Positions 26,460 through 35,016 of a stretch of DNA of 64,000 bases are shown piece after piece. The notes beneath the pieces are model-generated. The model was not told the DNA's origin and did no database searches. It saw only the letters and a program-made list of their open reading frames with translations. The stretch is taken from contig NZ_CP137854.1 in the NCBI RefSeq assembly GCF_033546935.1, positions 3,534,001-3,598,000 on the forward strand, in the 5' to 3' direction. Each line of letters opens with the position of its first letter. Position 1 is the stretch's first letter. A program made the position numbers and the translations under genes. The stretch is from Xylophilus sp. GOD-11R (GTDB taxonomy: Bacteria > Pseudomonadota > Gammaproteobacteria > Burkholderiales > Burkholderiaceae_C).

Positions 26460-27854
26460 ATGCCTTACCACACCACCATCGCCGGCCAGGTCTTCGCCTT
26501 CGACGACCTGAAGCAGGTCATGGCCTGCGCCAGCCCGGCGCGCTCGGGCGACTACCTCGCCGGCATCGGCGCGGCCACCGCGCAGCAGCGCATGGCCGCA
26601 CGCCACGTGCTGGCCGACCTGCCGCTCAAACGCTTCCTGACCGAAGCGCTGATTCCTTACGAAGACGACGACATCACCCGGCTGATCATCGACAGCCACG
26701 ATTCCGCCGCCTTCGCGCCGGTGTCGCACCTCACCGTGGGCGACTTCCGCGACTGGCTGCTGTCCGAACGCGCCACCACCGAGGCCCTGAGCACACTGGC
26801 GCCCGGCCTCACGCCGGAGATGGTCGCCGCCGTCTCCAAGCTGATGCGCAACCAGGACCTGGTCGCGGTGGCGCGCAAGTGCAGCGTCGTCACCCGCTTT
26901 CGCAACACCATCGGGCTGCCCGGCCACCTGGCGGTGCGGCTGCAGCCCAACCATCCGTCGGACGACCTGCGCGGCATCGCGGCCTCCACGCTCGACGGCC
27001 TGCTCTACGGCGCGGGCGACGCGGTGATCGGCGTGAACCCGGCCTCCGACAGCCTGCAGGTGCTCGGCCGCCTGCTGCGCATGCAGGACGAGGTGATCCA
27101 GCGCTTCGAGATTCCCACTCAATCCTGCGTGCTGACCCATGTCACCAACACCATCCGGCTGATCGAGACCGGCGCGCCGGTCGACCTGGTGTTCCAGTCG
27201 GTCGCCGGCACCGAGAAGGCCAACCGCTCCTTCGGCGTCAGCACCGCCATCCTCGACGAGGCCTGGCAGGCCGCGCTGTCACTCAAGCGCGGCACGCTCG
27301 GCGACAACGTCATGTACTTCGAGACCGGCCAGGGCAGCGCGCTGTCGGCCGATGCCAACTTCGGTGTCGACCAGCAGACCTGCGAGGTGCGCGCCTATGC
27401 GCTGGCGCGGCGCTACCGGCCGCTGCTGGTCAACACGGTCGTCGGCTTCATCGGGCCGGAGTATCTGTACGACGGCAAGCAGATCATCCGTGCCGGCCTG
27501 GAAGACCACTGCTGCGGCAAGTTGCTGGGCCTGCCGATCGGCTGCGACGTCTGCTACACCAACCATGCCGAAGCCGACCAGGACGACATGGACACCCTGC
27601 TCGTGCTGCTGGCCGCCGCCGGGCTCACCTTCCTGATCGGCGTGCCCGGCGCCGACGACGTCATGCTGAACTACCAGAGCACCTCCTTCCACGACGCGCT
27701 GTTCCTGCGCGAAACGCTGGGCCTGAAGCGCGCGCCCGAGTTCGAGACCTGGCTGGCGCGCATGCGCATCACCGACGGCGCCGGCCGGCTGGCGCCGCCC
27801 TCCTCCAACCGGCTGCTGGCCGGCATGGGCGGCATCGCCGCCTTGGGCGCATGA
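26460..27854 (+). CDS. eutB: Ethanolamine ammonia-lyase large subunit
   Basis: A 464-residue catalytic subunit, full length for EutB. Family blocks include the N-terminal FAFDDLKQVMACASPARSGD, GEYFETGQGSALSA-like segment (VMYFETGQGSALSADAN) and the C-terminal YQSTSFHDALFLRETLGLK. With EutC it converts ethanolamine to acetaldehyde and ammonia using adenosylcobalamin. The gene overlaps eutC by 4 nt (ATGA). No eutA reactivase, no cobalamin adenosyltransferase and no microcompartment shell genes are present, so this is the simple cytosolic pathway. Confidence 0.97.
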   Translation: MPYHTTIAGQVFAFDDLKQVMACASPARSGDYLAGIGAATAQQRMAARHVLADLPLKRFLTEALIPYEDDDITRLIIDSHDSAAFAPVSHLTVGDFRDWLLSERATTEALSTLAPGLTPEMVAAVSKLMRNQDLVAVARKCSVVTRFRNTIGLPGHLAVRLQPNHPSDDLRGIAASTLDGLLYGAGDAVIGVNPASDSLQVLGRLLRMQDEVIQRFEIPTQSCVLTHVTNTIRLIETGAPVDLVFQSVAGTEKANRSFGVSTAILDEAWQAALSLKRGTLGDNVMYFETGQGSALSADANFGVDQQTCEVRAYALARRYRPLLVNTVVGFIGPEYLYDGKQIIRAGLEDHCCGKLLGLPIGCDVCYTNHAEADQDDMDTLLVLLAAAGLTFLIGVPGADDVMLNYQSTSFHDALFLRETLGLKRAPEFETWLARMRITDGAGRLAPPSSNRLLAGMGGIAALGA

Positions 27855-28642
27855 GCACCGACGACGGCGCCGTCACCCGCGACCCCTGGCAGGACTGGCG
27901 CGCCGCCACGCCCGCGCGCCTGGCCCTGGGCCGCGCCGGCGCCGGCATGCCGACCGACGAAACCCTGCGTTTCGGCTGGGCGCACGCCATGGCCCGCGAC
28001 GCGATCCATGCCGCGCTGGACGTCGACCGGCTCGACGCCGCCCTGCGCGCCGACGGTTGGGAGGTGGAGCACGCGCGCAGCCAGGCGCCGGACCGCACCA
28101 CCTACCTGCGGCGTCCCGATCTCGGCCGCCGCCTCGACGAGGCCGAGGCTGAACGGCTGCGCGCGTCGGCACGCCCGGCCGAGGTCAGCGTGGTGATCGG
28201 CGACGGGCTGTCGTCGCTGGCGGTCGACCGCCACGCCGCGCCGCTGCTCGCCGCGCTGCGACCGCTGCTGCCGGCGTCCACCGTGTTCGCGCCGGTCGTC
28301 GTCGCCACGCAGGCGCGGGTGGCGCTGGCCGACGGCGTGGGCGAGATCTACGACGCGCGGCTGGCGGTGATGCTGATCGGCGAGCGCCCGGGTTTGAGTT
28401 CGCCCGACAGCCTGGGCATCTACCTCACGCATTCGCCGCGGGTGGGCCGGCACGATGCCGAGCGCAACTGCATCTCCAACGTGCGACCCGAGGGGCTGTC
28501 GTATGAACTGGCCGCCTTCAAGCTGGCTTGGCTGATGCGCGAGGCGCTGCGGCTCGGCGCCACCGGCGTGTCGCTCAAGGACGAAAGCGACCTGGCGGTG
28601 CTCGACCTGGGCGATGCGTCCGCGCCACTGCCGCCGCCCTGA
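27851..28642 (+). CDS. eutC: Ethanolamine ammonia-lyase small subunit
   Basis: A 263-residue small subunit, slightly shorter than enterobacterial EutC because the N-terminal extension is reduced. Recognisable blocks: ARLALGRAGAGMPTDETLRF, VVIGDGLSSLAV (cobalamin-contacting region), LIGERPGLSSPDSLGIYLT and ERNCISNVRPEGL. It binds adenosylcobalamin at the interface with EutB. Translation is coupled to eutB through the ATGA overlap. Confidence 0.96.
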   Translation: MSTDDGAVTRDPWQDWRAATPARLALGRAGAGMPTDETLRFGWAHAMARDAIHAALDVDRLDAALRADGWEVEHARSQAPDRTTYLRRPDLGRRLDEAEAERLRASARPAEVSVVIGDGLSSLAVDRHAAPLLAALRPLLPASTVFAPVVVATQARVALADGVGEIYDARLAVMLIGERPGLSSPDSLGIYLTHSPRVGRHDAERNCISNVRPEGLSYELAAFKLAWLMREALRLGATGVSLKDESDLAVLDLGDASAPLPPP

Positions 28643-28774
28643 TCGGGCCGCCGACCCGCGCGATCGGGCCACGAAGCAGCGCCCGCGCGCCGCTGGCCGG
28701 CTCGCCGCGCGCGCGGCGGGCCGCCCGGTGGCATCATCCGGCGCGCTCCCCGCGCACCTGTTCTCCAGCCCCGC

Positions 28775-29707
28775 ATGCAATCCCTGATCGACGTCATCCT
28801 CCACGCGGGCCGCAGCGCCGTGGACACCGCCCTCTACACCATGCTGCCGATCATGGTGGTCATGATGATCTTCATGCGCTTCCTGGAGGTCAAAGGCGTC
28901 ACCGGACGGCTGGTGCACTGGTTCACGCCGGTCGCGCGGCCCTTCGGCCTGCCGGGCCTGGGCGTGCTGGCCATGGCGCAGATCTCGCTGGTGAGCTTCG
29001 CCGCGCCGCTGCCCACGCTGATGCTGATGGACCGCCAGGGCGCCTCCAGCCGGCACCTCGCCGCCACGCTCGCCGCCATGTTCGCGATGGCACCGGCCAA
29101 CGCCACCTTTCCGCTGGCCGCGCTCGGCATGCGGCTCGAACCGGTGGTGCTGATGTCCATCGTCGGCGGGCTGGTCGCGGCCTCGACCACCTATTGGGGC
29201 CTGGCGCGCTTCCTGCCCGACACCCATCGCCACGGCGCCGCCGACGACGCCCCGCCGCCGCCCCACGAGAACCTGCTGCAGATCATCAACAACAGCGGCG
29301 CGCAGGCCATCCGCATCTGCATCAACGTGATTCCGATGTTGATCCTGTCGCTGGTGGTGGTGCTGGGCCTGCAGCGCCTGGGCATGGTCGACGTGCTGAC
29401 CCGCCATCTCACGCCGGTGCTGGCCGTGTTCGGCATCGACGGCTCCTTCCTGCTGCCGATGGTCACCAAGTACCTCGCGGGCAATACCGCCATGGTCGGC
29501 GTGGTGCAGGAGATGGCGGCGCAAGGCCATCTGCAGGCCGCGCAGGTCGACCGCTGCGCGGGCTTTCTGCTGCACCCGCTGGACCTGCCGGGCGTCGCCA
29601 TTTTCGCCAGCGCCGCACCGCGCCTGGCCCGCATCTGCCTGCCGGCGATGGCGGGCGCCTGCGTGGGGATTGCGGTGCGTTCCTTCGGCTCGGTGGTTTT
29701 GGGCTGA
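28775..29707 (+). CDS. Gate/nucleoside-recognition-domain membrane protein
   Basis: A 310-residue inner-membrane protein with about eight helices and two copies of the Gate-type pattern (FAAPLPTLMLMDRQGAS-type loop in the first half, TKYLAGNTAMVGVVQEM in the second). This domain occurs in nucleoside transporters and in SpmA/FeoB-like proteins; the transported compound is unknown. The ATG at 28775 follows a 132-nt gap after eutC with no clear terminator, so cotranscription with the eut genes is possible but not shown. Confidence 0.75.
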   Translation: MQSLIDVILHAGRSAVDTALYTMLPIMVVMMIFMRFLEVKGVTGRLVHWFTPVARPFGLPGLGVLAMAQISLVSFAAPLPTLMLMDRQGASSRHLAATLAAMFAMAPANATFPLAALGMRLEPVVLMSIVGGLVAASTTYWGLARFLPDTHRHGAADDAPPPPHENLLQIINNSGAQAIRICINVIPMLILSLVVVLGLQRLGMVDVLTRHLTPVLAVFGIDGSFLLPMVTKYLAGNTAMVGVVQEMAAQGHLQAAQVDRCAGFLLHPLDLPGVAIFASAAPRLARICLPAMAGACVGIAVRSFGSVVLG

Positions 29708-29774
29708 GCCGCACGTCGGGAGCGTGGCGAACGCAAAATTGGCGGATCGCAACGCCAGAGAAAGGTTCTTCGCC

Positions 29775-30515
29775 ATGTCCATCGCAACCGACATCGTTTG
29801 CGCCTTCGCACCCGCCGGAACGCTGCGGGCATCGATCAACACCGGCAACCCCATCCTGGCCCGGCTCGACGCCTCGGGCGAGGCCGTGGGTGTGTCGGTG
29901 GACCTGGCGCGCAAGCTCGCCGCCCGGCTCGGCGTAGGCATCGAACTGATGGTGTTCGACGCGGCGGGCAAGTCGGTGGCGGCGGTGACCGGCGAGCAGG
30001 CCGACATCGGCTTCTTCGCCATCGACCCGGCGCGCGGCGAGGGCATCCGCTTCACCGGGCCCTACGTGCTGATCGAAGGCGCCTACCTGGTGGCCGAGGG
30101 CTCGCCGCTGCGGGACAACGCCGAGGTCGACCGCGCCGGCCACCGGGTGGTGGTGGGCCGGGGCAGCGCCTACGACCTGTATCTGAGCCGCGCGCTCAAG
30201 GCCGCCGAGATCGTGCGCGCCGTCAACTCGCAGGCGGTGGTCGACACCTTCGTGGCAGGCGGCCAGGAAGTCGCCGCCGGCGTGCGCCAGCAGCTGCAGG
30301 CCGACCTGCTGCGCCACCCCGGGCTGCGCCTGCTGCCGGGCCGCTTCATGGTGATCGAGCAGGCGATGGGCCTGCCCAAGTCGCGCGGCGAGGCCGCCGC
30401 CGACTTTCTGCGCGGCTATGTCGAGGAGATGAAGGCCAGCGGCTTCGTCGCCGAAGCGCTGGAACGCCATCGCATCGAAGGCGCGTCGGTAGCGCCTGCA
30501 TCCGCGAACGCCTAG
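29775..30515 (+). CDS. Family-3 extracellular solute-binding protein lacking a signal peptide
   Basis: A 246-residue protein with the amino-acid-binding (SBP_bac_3) fold: the N-terminal strand with LRASINTGNP, VDLARKLAARLGVGIEL, ADIGFFAIDPARGEGIRFTGPYVLIEG and the C-terminal DFLRGYVEEMKASGFVAEAL. The ATG at 29775 has AGAGAAAGG upstream. There is no hydrophobic export signal at this start or at the more upstream in-frame start, so the product looks cytosolic, unusual for this fold. No permease or ATPase gene is adjacent. Its end shares a CTAG with the stop of the convergent gene. Confidence 0.8.
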   Translation: MSIATDIVCAFAPAGTLRASINTGNPILARLDASGEAVGVSVDLARKLAARLGVGIELMVFDAAGKSVAAVTGEQADIGFFAIDPARGEGIRFTGPYVLIEGAYLVAEGSPLRDNAEVDRAGHRVVVGRGSAYDLYLSRALKAAEIVRAVNSQAVVDTFVAGGQEVAAGVRQQLQADLLRHPGLRLLPGRFMVIEQAMGLPKSRGEAAADFLRGYVEEMKASGFVAEALERHRIEGASVAPASANA

Positions 30516-32092
30516 TACTGGATCGCGATGTCGCGCACCACCGGGCCGGCTGCGCCGCCGATGAACGACGCCGCCGCATTGCCCGTGGTGTTGCCGTACA
30601 GCGTGGCCGCGCCGGTCGCGAGCGACACGGTGTAGAGCGTGAAAGGTCCGGTCGCGCCGCTGCGCAGGGCCGCGAGCACCAGGCCGTTGGCGCCGCCGGC
30701 GATGTCGAGCGCACCCTGGCCGGCCAGCACCACGCCGGTCGGGCCCACGTTGACCAGCGTGCCGTCGTTGGGCGGGTTCTGGATGGCCAGCACGTTCTCA
30801 TTGTTCTCCAGGTCATAGAGCGTGGTGGCGGCGGTGCCGGCGAAGCTGTTGGTGTAGGCCGCGGCGACCACGCTGGCGGGCGTGGCGCGGTTGATGGCGC
30901 CGTCGGTGGTGGTGGCGCCGGTGTCGACGTTGATGCGCAGGCTCTGGCCGGTGTCGCCGATGACGCGCAGGCGGTCGGCGACCGGGTTGAAGTCGACGGC
31001 GAAGCGGCTGCCGACCAGGCCGGTGTAGGGCGCCGTGGTGTCGGTGGCGTCGGGCAACAGCGTCGCGACGACGGTCGCCACACCGGTCTCCGGCACCACG
31101 GTCAGCAGGCGCGCGGCGCTGGTCAGCGCATAGAGCCGGCCGTTGCTCGGGCGGAAGTCGATGCCCAGCACGGTTTCGCCGGAGGCCAGTCCGCTGATCG
31201 CCACCGGCGTTGACAGGGTGCCCGGCGTGGCGGGCGCAAAGGCGGTGAGCTGGGACGCGTCGGTCAGCACATAGGCGCGCGGCGCGGCGGGGGCGACGAG
31301 CGTCAGGCCGACGATGGCTTCGCCCGTGCCGATGGCGCCGACGGCCCGCGCACCCGCCGAGCCGCCGAGCGGCACGGTGTAGAGCTGGGTCACGCCGCCG
31401 ACGGTCAGTGCCGCGTAGCCGGTGTTGTTGCGCGGGTCGATGTCGAAGCCGTTGGCGGCAGCGAAGGTCACGCCCAGGGCCACGGGCGTGGTCTGCGTGC
31501 CGGCGTTCGGCGGGTCCTGCAGATAGAGCGTGCCGGCGCCGTCGAGGTTGAAGAGCTGAGTGGTGGTGGTGCCGGCGAAGGCGTTGGTATAGGCCGATGC
31601 GGTGATGGTGGCGGGTGCGCCGTTGATCGCGCCGTCGACCGTGGCCGCGCCGGTGCTCACGTCCACCCGCAGGTTCTGGCCGGTGTTGCCGACGATGCGC
31701 AGGCGGTCGGCCACCGGGTTGAAGTCCACGCCGAACTGGCTTCCGGCCAGCGGCACTGACAGGGTGGCGCGCAGCGTGAGCGCGCCGGTGAGCGGCTCGA
31801 GCGTGTAGATGCGGCTGAGCGAGCTCACCGCGTAGACCAGGCCGTCGGCCGGCCGCACGTCGATGCCGACAATGTTCTCGCCGCTGGCCAGGCCCGAAAG
31901 ATTGACGCCGCTGGTCAACGTGGCCGGCGCCGTGCGGTTGAAGCTGACAACGCGCCCGGCGGCGGTCACCGCCACCGTGTCGCCGAGCGTGGCCGGCGGA
32001 AAGACAGTCGGCGAATTGCTGCCTCCGCCGCAGGCGCAAAGCGCGGCGGCCGCGACGAGGGCCAGGGGAAGAACGCGGTGGATGACGGGCAT
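30512..32092 (-). CDS. DUF4394 lipoprotein with tandemly duplicated domain
   Basis: A 526-residue predicted surface or periplasmic lipoprotein: the signal LALVAAAALCAC gives lipid Cys21, followed by a GGGSNS tether. Two homologous halves follow (~38-270 and ~280-520). Each contains LASGE...GID.RP, GS.F.VDFNPVADRLR, TGQ.LR..V.TGA and AYTN.FAGT..T.L, the DUF4394 beta-propeller-like repeat. Function is unknown. The start at 32092 is chosen because the signal begins there; the open frame upstream is not signal-like. Confidence 0.85.
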   Translation of the reverse strand: MPVIHRVLPLALVAAAALCACGGGSNSPTVFPPATLGDTVAVTAAGRVVSFNRTAPATLTSGVNLSGLASGENIVGIDVRPADGLVYAVSSLSRIYTLEPLTGALTLRATLSVPLAGSQFGVDFNPVADRLRIVGNTGQNLRVDVSTGAATVDGAINGAPATITASAYTNAFAGTTTTQLFNLDGAGTLYLQDPPNAGTQTTPVALGVTFAAANGFDIDPRNNTGYAALTVGGVTQLYTVPLGGSAGARAVGAIGTGEAIVGLTLVAPAAPRAYVLTDASQLTAFAPATPGTLSTPVAISGLASGETVLGIDFRPSNGRLYALTSAARLLTVVPETGVATVVATLLPDATDTTAPYTGLVGSRFAVDFNPVADRLRVIGDTGQSLRINVDTGATTTDGAINRATPASVVAAAYTNSFAGTAATTLYDLENNENVLAIQNPPNDGTLVNVGPTGVVLAGQGALDIAGGANGLVLAALRSGATGPFTLYTVSLATGAATLYGNTTGNAAASFIGGAAGPVVRDIAIQY

Positions 32093-32358
32093 GGCGAGGA
32101 TCCTGTGATGGAGTTGAATGGAGGTGCCGTGGGTCTTTGTTCGGTCTGCGTTTTTGATCGCGGCACCCTTCACTACCCGCCGGCAACCCCGATGGATGCA
32201 GCCTTGGCGAACCCTTACCTTCGGTAGCAGGGTCGCGGGTAAACCCCATTCCCATCCGCTGCACGATCGGGCAACACCCGAGCGAAACATTCGCTTCGAC
32301 CCGATGCGACAATCCGCGCCTTTCGAGCCCTGGCGCCGCCGCCCGCGCCACCTTTGCC

Positions 32359-33270
32359 GTGATCGTTCGACCCCGCCCCCACTGGATCCACCTTCTGTTC
32401 GTACGGCGCGGCTCGCTCATCCGGCTGATCTGGCAGCAGCAGTTGTTCATCGTGCTGTGGTCCTGCGCGGTGGTCTGGGTGCACGGCCAGCTGTTTCTCT
32501 TCAAGGTCACGCTCAATTCCAGCCCGTTCTCGCTGATGGGCGTGGCGCTGGCGATCTTCCTGGGCTTTCGCATCAACGCCAGCTACGACCGCTACTGGGA
32601 AGCTCGCAAGCATTGGGGCGCGGTGTTGGTGGAAGCGCGCAACCTGGCGCGACTGGCGCTGGCATCCATCGCGCCGCCGCAGGACGTACGGCCCTTCGTG
32701 CTCGGTTTGATCGCCTTTGCCACCGGCATGCGCAACCAGCTGCGCGGCCAGCCGGCGGCCACCGGCACCGAAGGTCTGCTGCCGCCCGAGGTATGTCGCC
32801 AGCTCGAAGGCGCGCGTTCCGGCCCCACACTCACCTTGCTGTGGCTGGCGCGCTGGCTGCAGGACCGTCAGCGCGAGGGCTGCATCGACGGGCACAAGGC
32901 GCAGACCATGGACACCTCGCTCAACGCCCTGTCGATGGCTTTCGGCAGCTGCGAGCGCATCGCCAACACCCCCCTGCCCTTCACCTATTCGGTCATCCTG
33001 CACCGCAGCGCCTATGTGTATTGCACGCTGCTGCCCTTCGGCCTGGTCGATTCCATCGGCTGGATGACGCCGCTGGTGGTCTCCTTCGTGTCCTACACGT
33101 TCTTCGCGCTGGAGGCGCTGAGCGACGAGATAGAGGAGCCCTTCGGCCTGCGGGCCAACGATCTGGCGCTGGACGCCATGACCGCCGGTATCGAAGCCGG
33201 GCTGCGCGAGATGCTGGGCGAAGTGCCGCCGCCGCCGATGCGCCCCGACACGCAGTACCGGTTGAGCTGA
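32359..33270 (+). CDS. Bestrophin-like (UPF0187) membrane channel
   Basis: A 303-residue protein starting at GTG 32359 (MIVRPRPHWIHLLF). The family pattern is clear: RGSLIRLIWQQQLFIVLW, ALAIFLGFRINASYDRYWEARKHWG, then cytosolic helices, LPFTYSVILHRSAYVYC and SDEIEEPFGLRANDLALDAM near the C-terminus. Bacterial homologues of bestrophin form pentameric ion channels (some sodium-selective). The acidic SDEIEEPFG block aligns with the bestrophin calcium-clasp region. Monocistronic; the upstream 266 nt hold a possible -10 box (GACAAT near 32308) but nothing stronger. Confidence 0.9.
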   Translation: MIVRPRPHWIHLLFVRRGSLIRLIWQQQLFIVLWSCAVVWVHGQLFLFKVTLNSSPFSLMGVALAIFLGFRINASYDRYWEARKHWGAVLVEARNLARLALASIAPPQDVRPFVLGLIAFATGMRNQLRGQPAATGTEGLLPPEVCRQLEGARSGPTLTLLWLARWLQDRQREGCIDGHKAQTMDTSLNALSMAFGSCERIANTPLPFTYSVILHRSAYVYCTLLPFGLVDSIGWMTPLVVSFVSYTFFALEALSDEIEEPFGLRANDLALDAMTAGIEAGLREMLGEVPPPPMRPDTQYRLS

Positions 33271-33310
33271 CGACGGCCATTGCCGGGACAAGAGTCGAGC
33301 GCTCTGCGGT

Positions 33311-33370
33311 ATACAGCTTAAAAGCTGTATTTTTCGCCTACAGCTTTTGAACTGTTTTTTCAAAAAACAG
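33311..33370. promoter_or_regulatory. Triple inverted-repeat operator upstream of hipBA
   Basis: Three palindromes lie side by side in an AT-rich patch: ATACAGCTT-AA-AAGCTGTAT at 33311-33330 (perfect), ACAGCTTTTGAACTGT at 33340-33355 (one mismatch), and CTGTTTTTT-C-AAAAAACAG at 33352-33370 (perfect). All share ACAG/CTGT ends. They sit 37-96 nt before the hipB start, as expected for autorepression by a HipB-type dimer. The sequence is not the Escherichia coli HipB site. Confidence 0.65.
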
Positions 33371-33406
33371 CATAGGATATGTAAACCTACCGCTTCGAAA
33401 GCCGCC

Positions 33407-33670
33407 GTGCGCGAATACCCCGTGAGAACCGCAAGCCAGCTGCCCGGCTTGCTCAAGGCATATCGTCAGGAGTCGGGTTTGACGCAGTCTGAACTCGCCC
33501 GGCGCCTCGGCATCACCCAGCAGACGCTGTCCACCCTGGAGCGCAACGCAGCTAAGGTCAATGCCGACCGGCTGCTGCAGTTGCTCAATCTGCTCGGTGT
33601 GGAACTGGTGCTCCGCCGCCCGGCGCCCACCGACCTGGCACCCGCCGGCGATGAAGGACCGGCCTGGTGA
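33407..33670 (+). CDS. hipB: HipB-like antitoxin, Xre-family DNA-binding protein
   Basis: An 87-residue protein read from GTG 33407 (product MREYPVRTASQLPGLLK); a GTG five codons later is possible. The HTH_3 domain is complete: GLTQSELARRLGITQQTLSTLERN, then the typical LLQLLNLLGVELVLR end that packs against HipA. A TTG start at 33347 is formally open but would lie inside the operator. The stop overlaps the hipA GTG (GTGA, 33667-33670). It should neutralise HipA and repress its own operon. Confidence 0.88.
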   Translation: MREYPVRTASQLPGLLKAYRQESGLTQSELARRLGITQQTLSTLERNAAKVNADRLLQLLNLLGVELVLRRPAPTDLAPAGDEGPAW

Positions 33671-35004
33671 ACCGCCGCCGCTGCCTGGGCCTGTGGATGA
33701 ACGGCGTTTTCGTCGGCACCTGGAGCCTGTCGCAACCGAGCGGCGAAACCCTGCAGTACGACACCGCTTGGGTCGCATCGGCCGAGGCACGGCCCCTGTC
33801 CCGCTCGCTGCCCATCATGCCGGGCAATCCGCCGCATCGCGGCGCAGTAGTCCACGATTACTTCGACAACCTGCTGCCCGACAGCAAGGACATCCGCGAC
33901 CGGGTCGCCCGCCGCTGGCGCGCTGCCGGCACCGACGCCTTCGACCTGCTCGCGGAAATCGGCCGCGACTGCATCGGCGCGCTGCAGATCCTGCCCGAGG
34001 GGGCGGTGCCTGCCGGCATGGACACCGTCTCTGCATCGCCGCTGACTGAGTCCGAGGTCGCGCGCCTGCTGCGCGCCACTCTGGCGCCGACGCCACTGGG
34101 CCTGGCCGACGCCGAGGACTTCCGCATTTCGCTGGCCGGCGCCCAGGAAAAGACCGCCCTGCTCCAGCAAGACGGACGCTGGTGGCTGCCGCACGGCACC
34201 ACGCCGACGACCCACATCCTGAAGCTGCCCATGGGCCTGATCGGCGGCCAGCAATACGACATGCGCGACTCGGTGCAGAACGAATGGCTGTGCTCGCGCA
34301 TCCTGGCTGCGTACGGCATGCCGGTCGCGCCGTGTCGCGTCTGCCGATTCGAGGACCTCACCGTGCTCGCGGTCGAACGCTTCGACCGCGCATGGTGGAC
34401 GACATCCACCGGCGAGCGCCGGCTGATTCGCCTGCCGCAGGAGGACCTGTGCCAGGCCACGGGCACACCGCCGTGGATGAAGTACGAAGCCGATGGTGGT
34501 CCGGGCATCGAGGCGATCATGGGTTTGCTGGCCGGTGCCATCGACCCGACCGCCGCGCGGCGCGTCTTCTTCCAGGCGCAGGTGCTGTTCTGGCTGCTCT
34601 GCGCCACCGACGGACATGCGAAGAATTTCTCGATCTTTTTGCGCCGGGGCGATGCCTACGCGCCCACGCCGCTCTACGACGTGCTGTCGGCCTATCCGCT
34701 GCTCGGCGAGGCTCCGGGCCGGCTGTCGCCGCACAAGGCGTCGATGGCCATGGCGGTCCGTTCGAAGAACGCCCACTGGAAGATGCGCGAGATCCTGCGC
34801 CGGCACTGGCTGGCGCTCGGCGAGCGCCACGGCGTCACGCTGCCCGGTGGCGGCGAGCCGGCCGAGGTGCTCGACGACCTGGTCAGCCGCACGCCGGGCG
34901 TGATCGACACGGTGCGTGCCGAGATTCCCGAGACCTTCCCGGCCGGGTTGGCGGACGCGATTCTGAAAGGGCTGGAACAGGCGGCGGTGCGACTCGCCGG
35001 CTGA
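33667..35004 (+). CDS. hipA: HipA-family serine/threonine kinase toxin
   Basis: A 445-residue full-length HipA. The N-terminal subdomain (~1-110) is followed by the HipA kinase core with all key residues conserved: autophosphorylatable Ser155 in the ISLAGAQEKTALL loop, Lys186 in THILKLP, catalytic Asp315 and Asn320 in TDGHAKNFS, and metal-binding Asp338 in LYDVLSA. The Escherichia coli enzyme phosphorylates glutamyl-tRNA synthetase and causes persistence; the target here is not provable. It forms an operon with hipB by GTGA overlap. Confidence 0.95.
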   Translation: MNRRRCLGLWMNGVFVGTWSLSQPSGETLQYDTAWVASAEARPLSRSLPIMPGNPPHRGAVVHDYFDNLLPDSKDIRDRVARRWRAAGTDAFDLLAEIGRDCIGALQILPEGAVPAGMDTVSASPLTESEVARLLRATLAPTPLGLADAEDFRISLAGAQEKTALLQQDGRWWLPHGTTPTTHILKLPMGLIGGQQYDMRDSVQNEWLCSRILAAYGMPVAPCRVCRFEDLTVLAVERFDRAWWTTSTGERRLIRLPQEDLCQATGTPPWMKYEADGGPGIEAIMGLLAGAIDPTAARRVFFQAQVLFWLLCATDGHAKNFSIFLRRGDAYAPTPLYDVLSAYPLLGEAPGRLSPHKASMAMAVRSKNAHWKMREILRRHWLALGERHGVTLPGGGEPAEVLDDLVSRTPGVIDTVRAEIPETFPAGLADAILKGLEQAAVRLAG

Positions 35005-35016
35005 GATCGAACGCCG

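Noticed and set aside
30812..31760. Repeated DNA words suggesting a tandem repeat or CRISPR
   Set aside because: They come from the duplicated DUF4394 coding domain, diverged at the DNA level and about 700 nt apart; no direct-repeat-spacer pattern.
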